This document shows, piece after piece, positions 27,434 to 36,300 of a DNA stretch of 64,000 nt. A model generated the notes under the pieces. It did not search any database. It was not told the origin of the DNA and saw only the letters and a list, made by a program, of their open reading frames with translations. Position numbers and translations under genes: made by a program. Origin of the DNA: JANQPD01 sp963715655 (lineage in GTDB: Bacteria > Bacteroidota > Bacteroidia > Flavobacteriales > Schleiferiaceae); contig OY970262.1 in the NCBI GenBank assembly GCA_963715655.1, forward strand, positions 3,596,001-3,660,000, in the 5' to 3' direction. How positions within the stretch are numbered: position 1 is the first letter of the stretch; each line of letters opens with the position of its first letter.

Positions 27434-28078
27434 TTATTTGATTTTTAAGTAGTTAAAAACATCCTGCAACATATTCAATCCGGGCTGATATATGTGCAAA
27501 CCATATTGATTACGGTTAAATTCCGGGTGATCGAAGTGTGTACAGCCGAAAATTACAGTTGAAAAACCTAAAGAAGCTAGTTTCTTGAGTTCATTTTTAA
27601 TTAGAGCAAGCTGCTCTTGTTCAGAACTCTTTTCAATTTGTTTGATTAGGTTAAGATCAGGAAAAATCTCTACATCTACAGGTAATTGTAAATTATGGAT
27701 AAGCATATTCAGATTTGTGACCATACTCTCCTCTGCCACCATAATTACAACATTTGTACTACCTAAATTTTTGAAAATGGCTGCGTAATATTCAGTGAGT
27801 GTCCAAATTTTACATGGAAAAAGCGCAGGCCAATCTGCCATAAAGGATAAGGAGTTGCAGAAAATTATAATCTGGTCGTCCTCACGCGGATCTACTTTTT
27901 CAATAAATCGCTGCACCACTTTATCGGGAAACTGATACAAAGCAGTCTGCTCATCAGGATTATCAGATAAACCAATTGCAATGCTTTCTATTCCTTTAGA
28001 TTTTAGAAATACTACTCCCCGACCTGCATCAAAGGGAGTACCACCAACTACTTTAATATCCCTTTTTGTCAAACCCAT
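27434..28078 (-). CDS. Aspartate/glutamate racemase-superfamily protein
   Basis: 214 residues. The two catalytic cysteines of the Asp/Glu racemase fold can be seen in IIFCNSLSF (about residue 75) and VIFGCTHFDH (about residue 177), and the N-terminal VVGGTPFDAGRGVVFL fits the first half of the pseudo-symmetric domain. It is shorter than standard MurI (about 260), so it may be an Asp/Glu/hydantoin-racemase-like enzyme of unknown amino-acid specificity. It lies between the PadR gene and a T9SS protein gene with no sign of shared regulation. Confidence 0.65.
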   Translation of the reverse strand: MGLTKRDIKVVGGTPFDAGRGVVFLKSKGIESIAIGLSDNPDEQTALYQFPDKVVQRFIEKVDPREDDQIIIFCNSLSFMADWPALFPCKIWTLTEYYAAIFKNLGSTNVVIMVAEESMVTNLNMLIHNLQLPVDVEIFPDLNLIKQIEKSSEQEQLALIKNELKKLASLGFSTVIFGCTHFDHPEFNRNQYGLHIYQPGLNMLQDVFNYLKIK

Positions 28079-28097
28079 TTACCAAGATCAAGACGTA

Positions 28098-30236
28098 CTA
28101 AAATTTAATCTTCACAAAGCGTTCTGTGTAAATTTCCTCTTCGTTTTGATATACTTTTAATACATAAGAACCAGCGCGTAATGGTCCTAAATCAAACTGT
28201 AATTCATTTAAGCCTACACCCGCATCTACGTCCAAAAGCTTTTTAACCAAATTGCCGCGCATATCTATAATCAACACCGAAATCTTTCCACTCCTCTCTA
28301 CTTCAAATTGGCTTATAATGCGGGTTTGAGCAGGATTAGGAAAAACACCACTGGTTTTATTAGCACTTCTTTCGGTAATTATTCTTTTGGTAAACACGCA
28401 ACCATAACCATCGGTAGCCGTAATGTTTATCGTGTCGCCACTTTTAATTCCTCCATAAGAAAAGCCGCTTACGGTATCTTCATTTACCATAATAGTGTAA
28501 GGCTCAATACTGCCGTAAGGGGTAAAATTTAAATAACCATCTCCAAAATCTGAGTTACCAGATTGGGTTATTTCCACCTGAAATTTAAATGTGTCTTGCG
28601 CGGTTATTTCGTTTATCCAAGTGGCATTTACCCCTCTATTGTTGCTTAAATGCGTAAAATAACCACTCATCCAAACTTTTCCAGGTTCGTTATACTTACG
28701 TTGAATTCCAAAATAATCTCCCCAACGTTCGGCAGTACCGGCTTGTCTATCTGTAAAAGCCTCTCCTTTTTTCACTTTTGTAAATGCACCAAAGCCACCG
28801 TGATTTTCCTTATAAATAAATCCGTAACCAGGAAAGTTGGTTGGTGAGGCAAAATTGAAACCGATTACTACCTCATCATCACAAGGCTCATTACCCGTAA
28901 AAGCAAGGTTTGGATAACCAAAATCTAAAGAATCATCCCCCAATATAGTCCCATCTGCCACAAAGGTTTTACTAAAATCCGCAGGGTTTTCAATACGCCC
29001 ATGATATATAGCGGCCAGTCCGGTAGCCGGGTTCATGGTGGTAGAAACGTATTGTATCCAATCACCATTGGTTAAAGCCCCCAACACTCTGCCGTCATTG
29101 GTTTGCAATCCGCTAGCTGCATTTGTTGTATCTGTATCCGCCTGACGGGCATTGGGAGGCACACCATAATTTGGAGTAGCTAAACCGTAATTTATCTCCA
29201 GTTTTGTATTAGGATCATCAGCAGTTCCGTTAATTTTTAAAAGAAAAACGGTATCATTAGTTACATCAAAATTGCGATTGCTCATAAAATATTGCTCGGC
29301 TGTGGCCGATTCTGTACCCGTAACGCAGTGCAAGTTTCTGATGAATTTACCGCCAAAACGAATGTCGGAATACAGCTTGGAGCCTAAATTGGTTTCCCCA
29401 TTATAGCCGGCATTTTTATCTACCTGCCAAATTACCGAACCATCAAAACCAATTTGCCAGCTTACGCCCGGCACAATTAAATTACCGGTAATAAAAAGCT
29501 CGTTGTTTGTAATGTTAATTGCAGGAAAATCTGTCCACCTACCCGAATTTAACGGATTACCGGGCAGCGCATACACATTCCAAGTATCTTTAGGATTATT
29601 GGTGCTACTGAAAGCAACAATTATGCGACTGTTAATGGAGTCATTATCTTTTAGAAAAACTAAAATAAACCGATCTGCATCAGCATCATATAATAATTTT
29701 GAATCATAAAAATTGCCGGAACCCACGCCTGCTTGTACACCAACGGTTGCTAAAAACAACAAATGATCATCAAAAATAGTGGTATCCGTATTTAAGTCAT
29801 AAGCAAATAAGGCACTGTTAATTCCGGTTAAAACAATTCCGCCATTGCTTACCGCCAAGGCATCATCATTGGGAATTCCACCCGCAAAGGTGTTTAAAAT
29901 ACGCCCGTTAAATCTTGATTCAGTAATTGGGAAACCCTTACCAATAGCAGGCTGTGCAGCAGTAGTTTTATACAACGCTTTGGTGGAAGCACTTGCTTTA
30001 CGTGGAAACTGTTTTTTGGCTTCCATTTTTTGTCGTAATAGAAAATCTTTGTAGCGATCTCCATCTGGCTTTGGTGCTTCAATGTTTTTTAAACTTGGGC
30101 TAAAGTCTGGTGCTACTTTAGAAGGGTCTGCAGTTCCCGCTTTTTCAATATTAAAAAGTTTGGTTTTATAGGTGGTTTGGCCTTGAACCTGAGTAACAAT
30201 AAATAAAAAGAATAATGCGCGTATAAATTTTGCCAT
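28098..30236 (-). CDS. Secreted T9SS type A sorting-domain protein
   Basis: 712 residues from the chosen ATG at 30236, which gives a clean signal peptide (MAKFIRALFFLFIV...VQGQ). A longer frame to 30311 adds 25 residues upstream of it and is unlikely. The middle (about 110-560) has many short beta-strands with aromatic and Asp/Asn loops, resembling a beta-propeller, for example SKLYSDIRFGGKFIRNL. The C-terminal ~80 residues are a T9SS type A sorting domain (VFPNPAQTR, an LVKKLLDVD strand, ending YTERFVKIKF). It is therefore exported by Sec and released or anchored by T9SS. No catalytic motif is visible. Confidence 0.85.
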   Translation of the reverse strand: MAKFIRALFFLFIVTQVQGQTTYKTKLFNIEKAGTADPSKVAPDFSPSLKNIEAPKPDGDRYKDFLLRQKMEAKKQFPRKASASTKALYKTTAAQPAIGKGFPITESRFNGRILNTFAGGIPNDDALAVSNGGIVLTGINSALFAYDLNTDTTIFDDHLLFLATVGVQAGVGSGNFYDSKLLYDADADRFILVFLKDNDSINSRIIVAFSSTNNPKDTWNVYALPGNPLNSGRWTDFPAINITNNELFITGNLIVPGVSWQIGFDGSVIWQVDKNAGYNGETNLGSKLYSDIRFGGKFIRNLHCVTGTESATAEQYFMSNRNFDVTNDTVFLLKINGTADDPNTKLEINYGLATPNYGVPPNARQADTDTTNAASGLQTNDGRVLGALTNGDWIQYVSTTMNPATGLAAIYHGRIENPADFSKTFVADGTILGDDSLDFGYPNLAFTGNEPCDDEVVIGFNFASPTNFPGYGFIYKENHGGFGAFTKVKKGEAFTDRQAGTAERWGDYFGIQRKYNEPGKVWMSGYFTHLSNNRGVNATWINEITAQDTFKFQVEITQSGNSDFGDGYLNFTPYGSIEPYTIMVNEDTVSGFSYGGIKSGDTINITATDGYGCVFTKRIITERSANKTSGVFPNPAQTRIISQFEVERSGKISVLIIDMRGNLVKKLLDVDAGVGLNELQFDLGPLRAGSYVLKVYQNEEEIYTERFVKIKF

Positions 30237-30332
30237 AAGCTGAGTTTCAAAAAAAATGTATGCTAAAATAACACTTTTGAGGCTTACGAAACTGTAAGGA
30301 AAATGCTGCATTTTCAGCCGTGCGGAATAGCT

Positions 30333-31043
30333 TTAGGCAGACACCAGTTCCGTAACAAATTGCTCTTGAAAAGCTTGTTTTACTAATTTTTTCACTTCAT
30401 CCATGGGTACTTCCCGTTTCAACTCTTGCTGCAAAGAGGTTACTCCTTTATTGTTTATTCCGCAAGGAATAATTTTGTCAAAATAGCTTAAGTCGGTATT
30501 TACATTAAAGCCAAAACCATGCATGGTAACCCATCTGCTGCAGCGTACGCCTAATGCTAAAATTTTTCTTGGGTTAGACGAATCCAAGCCCAGCCACAAT
30601 CCTGTTTCACCTTTAGAGCGCTCTCCTTTTAAACCGTAGTGCGCTAATACTTTTACAAAAACTTCCTCCAAAAAACGCAGATATTTAATAATATCTGTAA
30701 AGTAATGATCTAAATCTAAAATAGGATAACCAATAAGTTGGCCTGGCCCATGATAGGTAATATCACCTCCACGATTAATTTTATAAAAGTCAATTCCGGC
30801 TGCATCCAACTGTTGCTCGTTCATTAATAAATGCGCCACTTTTCCACTTTTACCAAGGGTAATTACGTGTGGATGCTCGCAAAACAATAAATAATCCGGT
30901 AGTTTTATTTTTTCCTTTTCGGGAAGCGAACGGTTTGCAAATTTTTGAGATACTTTTTCATCGTGCAAGTGTTGTTGATAGTCCCACGCTTTTTTGTAGG
31001 GTATATTTCCTAAATCCTGAAAAAGTATTTTTCTGTTTGTCAT
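30333..31043 (-). CDS. lipB: Lipoyl(octanoyl) transferase LipB
   Basis: 236 residues. It transfers octanoyl groups from acyl carrier protein to lipoyl domains of 2-oxoacid dehydrogenases and the glycine cleavage H protein. The biotin/lipoate transferase fold is recognisable from LGKSGKVAHLL, the RGGDITYHGPGQL motif, a catalytic lysine in RKILALGVRC, and the cysteine of IIPCGINNKGVTSL. The length matches the family. It is followed downstream, after 96 bases, by the unrelated T9SS gene, and upstream by a short hairpin repeat and the sugar-phosphate isomerase gene. Confidence 0.93.
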   Translation of the reverse strand: MTNRKILFQDLGNIPYKKAWDYQQHLHDEKVSQKFANRSLPEKEKIKLPDYLLFCEHPHVITLGKSGKVAHLLMNEQQLDAAGIDFYKINRGGDITYHGPGQLIGYPILDLDHYFTDIIKYLRFLEEVFVKVLAHYGLKGERSKGETGLWLGLDSSNPRKILALGVRCSRWVTMHGFGFNVNTDLSYFDKIIPCGINNKGVTSLQQELKREVPMDEVKKLVKQAFQEQFVTELVSA

Positions 31044-31078
31044 TGGTTTTGTCTCTCCTAGCCGAAGCCTGAAAACTC

Positions 31079-31112
31079 AACCTCTCAAAGGTTTGAAACC
31101 CCTGAAGGGTTC
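31079..31112. repeat. Two tandem similar hairpins (18-base period)
   Basis: Upstream of lipB the sequence AACCT-CTCAA-AGGTT is followed 18 bases later by AACCC-CTGAA-GGGTT. These are two consecutive small hairpins of the same design in the 109-base gap between lipB and the isomerase gene. They resemble short palindromic repeat families scattered in Bacteroidota genomes; a role as terminator or transcript-end structure for the isomerase gene is possible but no T-tract follows. Confidence 0.5.
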
Positions 31113-31152
31113 ACAAGATGTAAGTCTCCGTCTTTTGCCGCTCTATTAATAA

Positions 31153-32145
31153 CTATTCAAAAGGAACTTTGCCCAATTCTGATTTTAAGAGGTCAATAGA
31201 CTTAATGTCGATGATATCTACCTCATTAATTTTAGATAAGTAATAAGAAACCCAATCACCAAAATGGATTAAGTATGCCGCACGGGCTAAGTCAGACTCG
31301 CCTTTACTCCAAAGCTCCAACACCGTATCGGTTTTACCGGCAATAATATCTTTCACAATTTCCATACGCTTTTGATTACGTTTGAAATCATTGTTGTTTC
31401 TCAAAAATACTGCTGCAAATCTGTTGTCGCCACCTTCCCAACCTACCAATTCATTGTGGTTCATTTCAGGTATTTCAGCTTCCCACGACAGCATTTTAGC
31501 ATTTTCATTTAGCTGCTGGCGAAAACGTGCAGCCACACCAACGGTAGTATCAACAGCCAATAATTGCACAATTCTACCTTTTAGCAACTCCGCCATTTTA
31601 GAAGCCTGCTTTTTTATATCTTCTTCTTCCGTATTCAGCAAATCAATTGCTTCGGTAATATCCGCTTGGTAATCAAACTTAGCTACCTTATAAAAATCTA
31701 AAATAAACGGTAAATAGGCAAAAGGATAGGCAAACATGCTGCGCGGGGGGTTACCACCTTGCATGCTAATGCAATTCAATTTATTTCTGCGGGCAATTTC
31801 TTTTAATTCTCCACCAGATGTAACGCACACCACCATGGCATCTTTCTCTAAAGCACTAATTACGGCAGTTAAGGTTTCTTCGGTATTTCCGCTGTAAGAG
31901 CAAGCAATTACCAGCGTGTTTTCATTTACAAAGCCCGGTATATTGTAGTTTTTGCTTAGCGCGATGGGTACGTTGGCATGTGGCTTAGCCATGCCGGCAA
32001 TGGTACTTCCGCCAATACCAGAACCACCTAATCCTAAAATTAAAACATTATATATTGGATTTTGGGCCGGTGTAAAAGAAGCGTTTTCAATATTAGCAAG
32101 GGCATCTTTTAAGTGCGTGGTGAAGTCGGCAATAAGTTGTTTCAT
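31153..32145 (-). CDS. Bifunctional phosphoglucose/phosphomannose isomerase
   Basis: 330 residues of the SIS-domain isomerase family that interconverts fructose-6-phosphate with glucose-6- or mannose-6-phosphate. The first SIS domain shows LGLGGSGIGGSTIAG and IACSYSGNTEETL. The second half contains QQLNENAKMLSWEAEIPEMNHNE, with the conserved glutamate/histidine pair used in catalysis, and ends with IDLLKSELGKV. Length and layout match the archaeal/bacterial bifunctional type rather than classical Pgi. It stands alone on the minus strand upstream of lipB. Confidence 0.85.
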   Translation of the reverse strand: MKQLIADFTTHLKDALANIENASFTPAQNPIYNVLILGLGGSGIGGSTIAGMAKPHANVPIALSKNYNIPGFVNENTLVIACSYSGNTEETLTAVISALEKDAMVVCVTSGGELKEIARRNKLNCISMQGGNPPRSMFAYPFAYLPFILDFYKVAKFDYQADITEAIDLLNTEEEDIKKQASKMAELLKGRIVQLLAVDTTVGVAARFRQQLNENAKMLSWEAEIPEMNHNELVGWEGGDNRFAAVFLRNNNDFKRNQKRMEIVKDIIAGKTDTVLELWSKGESDLARAAYLIHFGDWVSYYLSKINEVDIIDIKSIDLLKSELGKVPFE

Positions 32146-32189
32146 TGGAAAAAATTAAGTACGCTAAGATAATCTAAGAATCAGAAACC

Positions 32190-32846
32190 TCAGGAAACCG
32201 ATTCAGTAGTTGTTTCCGTGGTGGGATGCTCACCAAAAACAGATTTTTGAAATAGAATTAACAAACCAACCCCTACTGAAATAGCAAAGTCAGCAAGATT
32301 AAACACTGGCCTAAAGAACACGAAATAATCGCCACCTTTAAAGGGAACCCAATCGGGCAAGTAGCCTTTAAACAGCGGGAAGTAAAACATATCTACCACG
32401 CAGCCTTGTAAAAAACCGGCATAACCCTCAAAGTTTGGTTTGGAAACACCACGGTATAAATCCCAGTTTTGTTGCTCGGCATTCCAAGTGGTGCCGCTGT
32501 CAAAAATAAACCCATACACGGCAGAGTCTAAAATGTTACCCATGGCACCGGCAAATATTAACGCTACGGCCGTAATAGCTCCTGCACGCACTTCTTTTTT
32601 TACCAACGTAACGAGCCAATAAAAAATAAAGCCAACGGTTATTAGACGAAAAACGCTGAGCAAAATTTTACCAATATTTCCGCCAAATTCAAGGCCAAAA
32701 GCCATACCCGGATTTTCGGTAAAATGGAGTTTTGCCCATTCGGCAAACACAATATTATCGCCTAAAGCCATATTGGTTTTTACCCAAAATTTTAAGGCTT
32801 GGTCGGCAACAAGAATAATAAGAATTAAAACTAAAGGACGCTTCAA
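32190..32846 (-). CDS. lspA: Lipoprotein signal peptidase LspA
   Basis: 218 residues, inner-membrane aspartic protease that cleaves lipoprotein signal peptides (type II). Four membrane segments are visible. The catalytic aspartates sit in MGNILDSAVYG and FNLADFAIS, and the N-terminal LVADQALKFWVKTN and FHFTENPGMAFGL-type sequence is typical. It is longer than the E. coli enzyme (164) because of an insertion of ~50 residues in the periplasmic loop between the aspartates, a form I associate with Bacteroidota. The gene starts 6 bases after the DksA-like gene, so the two are co-transcribed. Confidence 0.93.
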   Translation of the reverse strand: MKRPLVLILIILVADQALKFWVKTNMALGDNIVFAEWAKLHFTENPGMAFGLEFGGNIGKILLSVFRLITVGFIFYWLVTLVKKEVRAGAITAVALIFAGAMGNILDSAVYGFIFDSGTTWNAEQQNWDLYRGVSKPNFEGYAGFLQGCVVDMFYFPLFKGYLPDWVPFKGGDYFVFFRPVFNLADFAISVGVGLLILFQKSVFGEHPTTETTTESVS

Positions 32847-32852
32847 ATCAGC

Positions 32853-33236
32853 TTATTGTAGGTTTTTTGCTTCTATGCTTAACGTAGCGTGTGGCACTAA
32901 ACGCAATCTATCTTTATTAATTAATTTACCGGTAACGCGGCAAATTCCGTACGTTTTGTTTTCAATGCGCAACAAAGCATTTTTGAGGTCGCGAATAAAT
33001 TTTTCTTGACGAGAAGCAAGTTGGCTATTCGCCTCTTTGCTCATGGTATCACTACCCTCTTCAAAAGCTTTAAAGGTTGGTGATGTATCATCCGTACCAT
33101 TATTTCGGTCGTTGGCAAAGTTTTCCTTTAACAACTCCAAATCGGCAAGGGCACTATTCAACTTACCTTGTATAAGCTCTTTAAATTCCGATAATTCTTG
33201 ATCGGAAAATCTAACTCTATCTTTTTGTTCTGGCAT
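32853..33236 (-). CDS. DksA/TraR-family protein without a zinc finger
   Basis: 127 residues. A coiled-coil-like N-terminus with acidic residues (EGSDTMSKEANSQLA) leads into the C-terminal globular part (ALLRIENKTYGICRVTGKLI). This matches DksA/TraR proteins, which insert a coiled coil into the RNA polymerase secondary channel. Only the first of the zinc-binding cysteines remains (YGIC); the others are replaced in the C-terminal part (PHATLSIEAKNLQ), so no zinc finger can form. I believe this is common for the Bacteroidota form. It is upstream of and co-transcribed with lspA. Confidence 0.85.
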   Translation of the reverse strand: MPEQKDRVRFSDQELSEFKELIQGKLNSALADLELLKENFANDRNNGTDDTSPTFKAFEEGSDTMSKEANSQLASRQEKFIRDLKNALLRIENKTYGICRVTGKLINKDRLRLVPHATLSIEAKNLQ

Positions 33237-33367
33237 AATTCAGAAATTTAATAGGCAAAACGTATGCTTATCAATTAATAGTATAAGCTACTTTTAACCA
33301 TACGCAAACTAAACGAAAATTTTTGTTTCATTTACAATACTGTTCGGATAATTGTACACCACCCTTT

Positions 33368-36300
33368 TTACGCCTTTCGTAAATTTAAAGTGGCATTAAT
33401 TCCCTCAAAATCAAGATTAACTCCATCGTTATCTGCATCAACCCAAGTAATTGCGTTCGCCAAAGTTTCACTTAAAATATATGGCTCATGTAGTTTTACG
33501 GCTTCTTGCAATGCATCATCTTTAGAAATTGTGAGCGCAATTCTATCGGTTACCTCCAAATCGCTATCCTTACGGAGATTTTGGATACGGTTGATTAATT
33601 CGCGCGCCAATCCTTCATTTTGCAACGCTTCTGTAATAGTTACATCTAGTGCTACGGTAATACCACCCTCACTCATTACCAACCATCCGGGTATATCTTC
33701 CGTACTAATTTCTACATCTTCCAAACTGATTTCTACCGTTTCGCCATCCAACGTAAGTGTATAAACACCTTTGGTTTCTATGGTCTCAATATCTGTTTGC
33801 CCAAACTGATTTACGGCAGCCGCAATTTGCTTCATTAGCTTACCATATTTGGGACCCAGCGTTTTAAAATTAGGTTTAATATTTTTCACCAAAACACCGC
33901 TCACATCCTTTAAAATCTCCAGTTCCTTAACATTTACTTCGCCCAGTACAATGTCTTTGATACTGTCAATTAAAACTTCGGTTTCAGGCTTCAAAGCAGG
34001 CACCATCATTTTGCCTAGCGGTTGGCGCACCCGTATATTTTCACGCTTACGGATACTAAACACCATACTGCTCAACTGCTGTGCTAGTTGCATACGGTCA
34101 TTTAAATGGGCATCAATTTGGTTTTCCTTGGCGGGAGATAAATACGTAAGATGTACGGACTTTTCCTTTTCACCTTCCGGCAGATGTGCGGTTAAATCCT
34201 GATACAATCTATCGGCAAAAAATGGCGCTATTGGACTCATAAGCTGACTTAACGAGAACAAACATTCATACAACGTTTCGTACGCCATTTGCTTGTCCGT
34301 ATTCATATCGCCTTTCCAAAAACGTCTTCTGCACAAACGAACGTACCAATTACTTAATTCTTCATCTACAAACTCTTGTATGGCACGCCCCGCACGGGTT
34401 GGTTCATATTCCTCAAAACTGGTTCGTACACTTTGCTTTAACACTTGTAAGCGCGATAAAATCCAACGATCCAGCTCTGGTCTTTCCTCCACTTTCGTGA
34501 GATTGGCAGCATCAAATTCAAAACCATCAATATTGGCGTAAAGTGCAAAAAAGCTATACGTATTGTATAAGGTTCCGAAAAATTTACGCTGCACCTCAGC
34601 AATACCTTCAAAATCAAATTTCAGGTTATCCCAAGGTTGCGCGTTCGTAATCATATACCAGCGTACGGCATCCGAACCATATTTCTCAATAGTTTCAAAG
34701 GGATCAGCCGCATTACCTAAACGCTTGGACATTTTCTGCCCGTTTTTATCTAGCACCAACCCGTTGCTCACCACATTTTTATAGGCTACTTGGTCAAAAA
34801 CCAAAGTGGCTATTGCGTGAAGCGTATAAAACCATCCACGCGTTTGATCTACACCTTCAGCAATAAAATCTGCGGGGAAATTTGGTATTGGGGCATTTTT
34901 CCCTGTTAGCGCATTACCGCCCACAGAGTAGGAACTAGGGGCACTTGGCGTGTTAGCCCCCCCGCCCCCGAAGGGGGAGTTAGCGGCACTTGGCGCATCG
35001 TGTCCTGTTCCCCCTTCGGGGGTTAGGGGGCTCTGTAATGCATCTAAAATATCTTTTTTCGCTTTTTCTATATTGGAGAGCACCTCTTTATTTGTGAACC
35101 TTAAAATGCTAAAACCAAGTTGTGCTAAACGTTCTTCTCTAGCTTTATCCTTTTCTTTTTGTTCAGCTTTGAGGTGGTATCCTCCATCAATCTCAATAAT
35201 GAGTTTTTCTTTTAAGCATACAAAATCAACAATAAAAGCATCAATAATATGTTGCCTTCTAAACTTATAACCATCTAATTTTTTTCCACTCAATTGCTCC
35301 CATAAAACTTTTTCCTCATCAGTTTCGGTTAATCGCAAATCTTTTGCCCTCTTGCTTAATTCTTCATACAATTTAGGATTAGAAGTTTGATAAGCATAAC
35401 CGTTAGCCCCCCCGCCCCCAAAGGGGGAGCTAGCGGCACTTGGCGCATCGTGTTTTGTTCCCCCTTCGGGGGTTAGGGGGCTATCGTTTTGAGCCTCAAT
35501 TCTTCCACTATTCAAAGAAAAGTCAGCGGCACTGGGAGCATCAGCCCCCTCGCCCCCAAAGGGGGAGCTAGCGGCACTTGGCGCATTTTGTCCTGTTCCC
35601 CCTTCGGGGGTTAGGGGGCTATCAAAAGCAAACGGGTAATGTAGCTGCGCATAAGGCATAGCGCCACTATCAAACCATACGTCAATTAAATCAGATTCAC
35701 GCTTCATAGGTGCACCTGTACTTGATTTCAAGATGATCTTATCCACCACGTTTCGGTGTAAATCTATCAAATCATAATTTTCATCGGATAGATTGCCCGC
35801 TTCAAAAGCTTCAAAAGGATGAGAAGCCATTAAACCTGCGGCCATAGCTTCGTCACATGCTTCTTTAAGTTCAGCCACGCTACCAAATATTTTGCGCTCC
35901 GTTCCTTCTTCATTACTCCAAATAGGCAATGGAATTCCCCAATAGCGCGAACGGCTTAAATTCCAGTCGTTGGCATTTTCTAGCCAATTTCCAAAACGGC
36001 CTTCACCCGTTGCTTTGGGTTTCCAATTTATTGTTTTGTTTAAACCTACTAACTGCTCTTTTTTGGCCGTTACTTTTACAAACCAACTGTCTAATGGGTA
36101 ATACAACACAGGTTTATCCGTGCGCCAGCAATGTGGGTAGCTGTGCAGGTATTTTTCTACTTTAAAGGCTTTGTTTTGCTCTTTAAGCTTAATCGAAATT
36201 TCTACATCCGCAGATTTTTGTGGCGCTTCGCCATCTGCATAGTATTCATTCTTTACATACTTACCCGCCAAATCGCCCATTTGGGTAACAAAACGGCCTT

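Larger units (their letters stand above)
34955..35620 (-). mobile_element. Palindromic-repeat/DUF559 cassette inserted in ileS
   Basis: 666 bases (222 codons), in frame with ileS. Order in the direction of translation: repeat C (35543-35620, 78 bp), a 60-bp spacer (partly a decayed half repeat), repeat B (35405-35482, 78 bp), DUF559 (35033-35404, 372 bp), repeat A (34955-35032, 78 bp). Every segment is a multiple of three. A further decayed half-repeat follows A to about 34910. The composition (G/C blocks up to seven bases long) contrasts sharply with the AT-rich gene. The layout suggests a mobile or homing-like element spread together with a PD-(D/E)XK-type nuclease domain. Mobility is inference. 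Confidence 0.75.

Noticed and set aside
28098..30311. Longer start (30311) for the T9SS protein
   Set aside because: The 25 extra residues precede an evident signal peptide starting at the ATG at 30236.
34955..35620. Intein in IleS
   Set aside because: No splicing motifs (N-terminal Cys/Ser block, terminal His-Asn) are present at the insert edges, and the borders are GC-rich palindromes.
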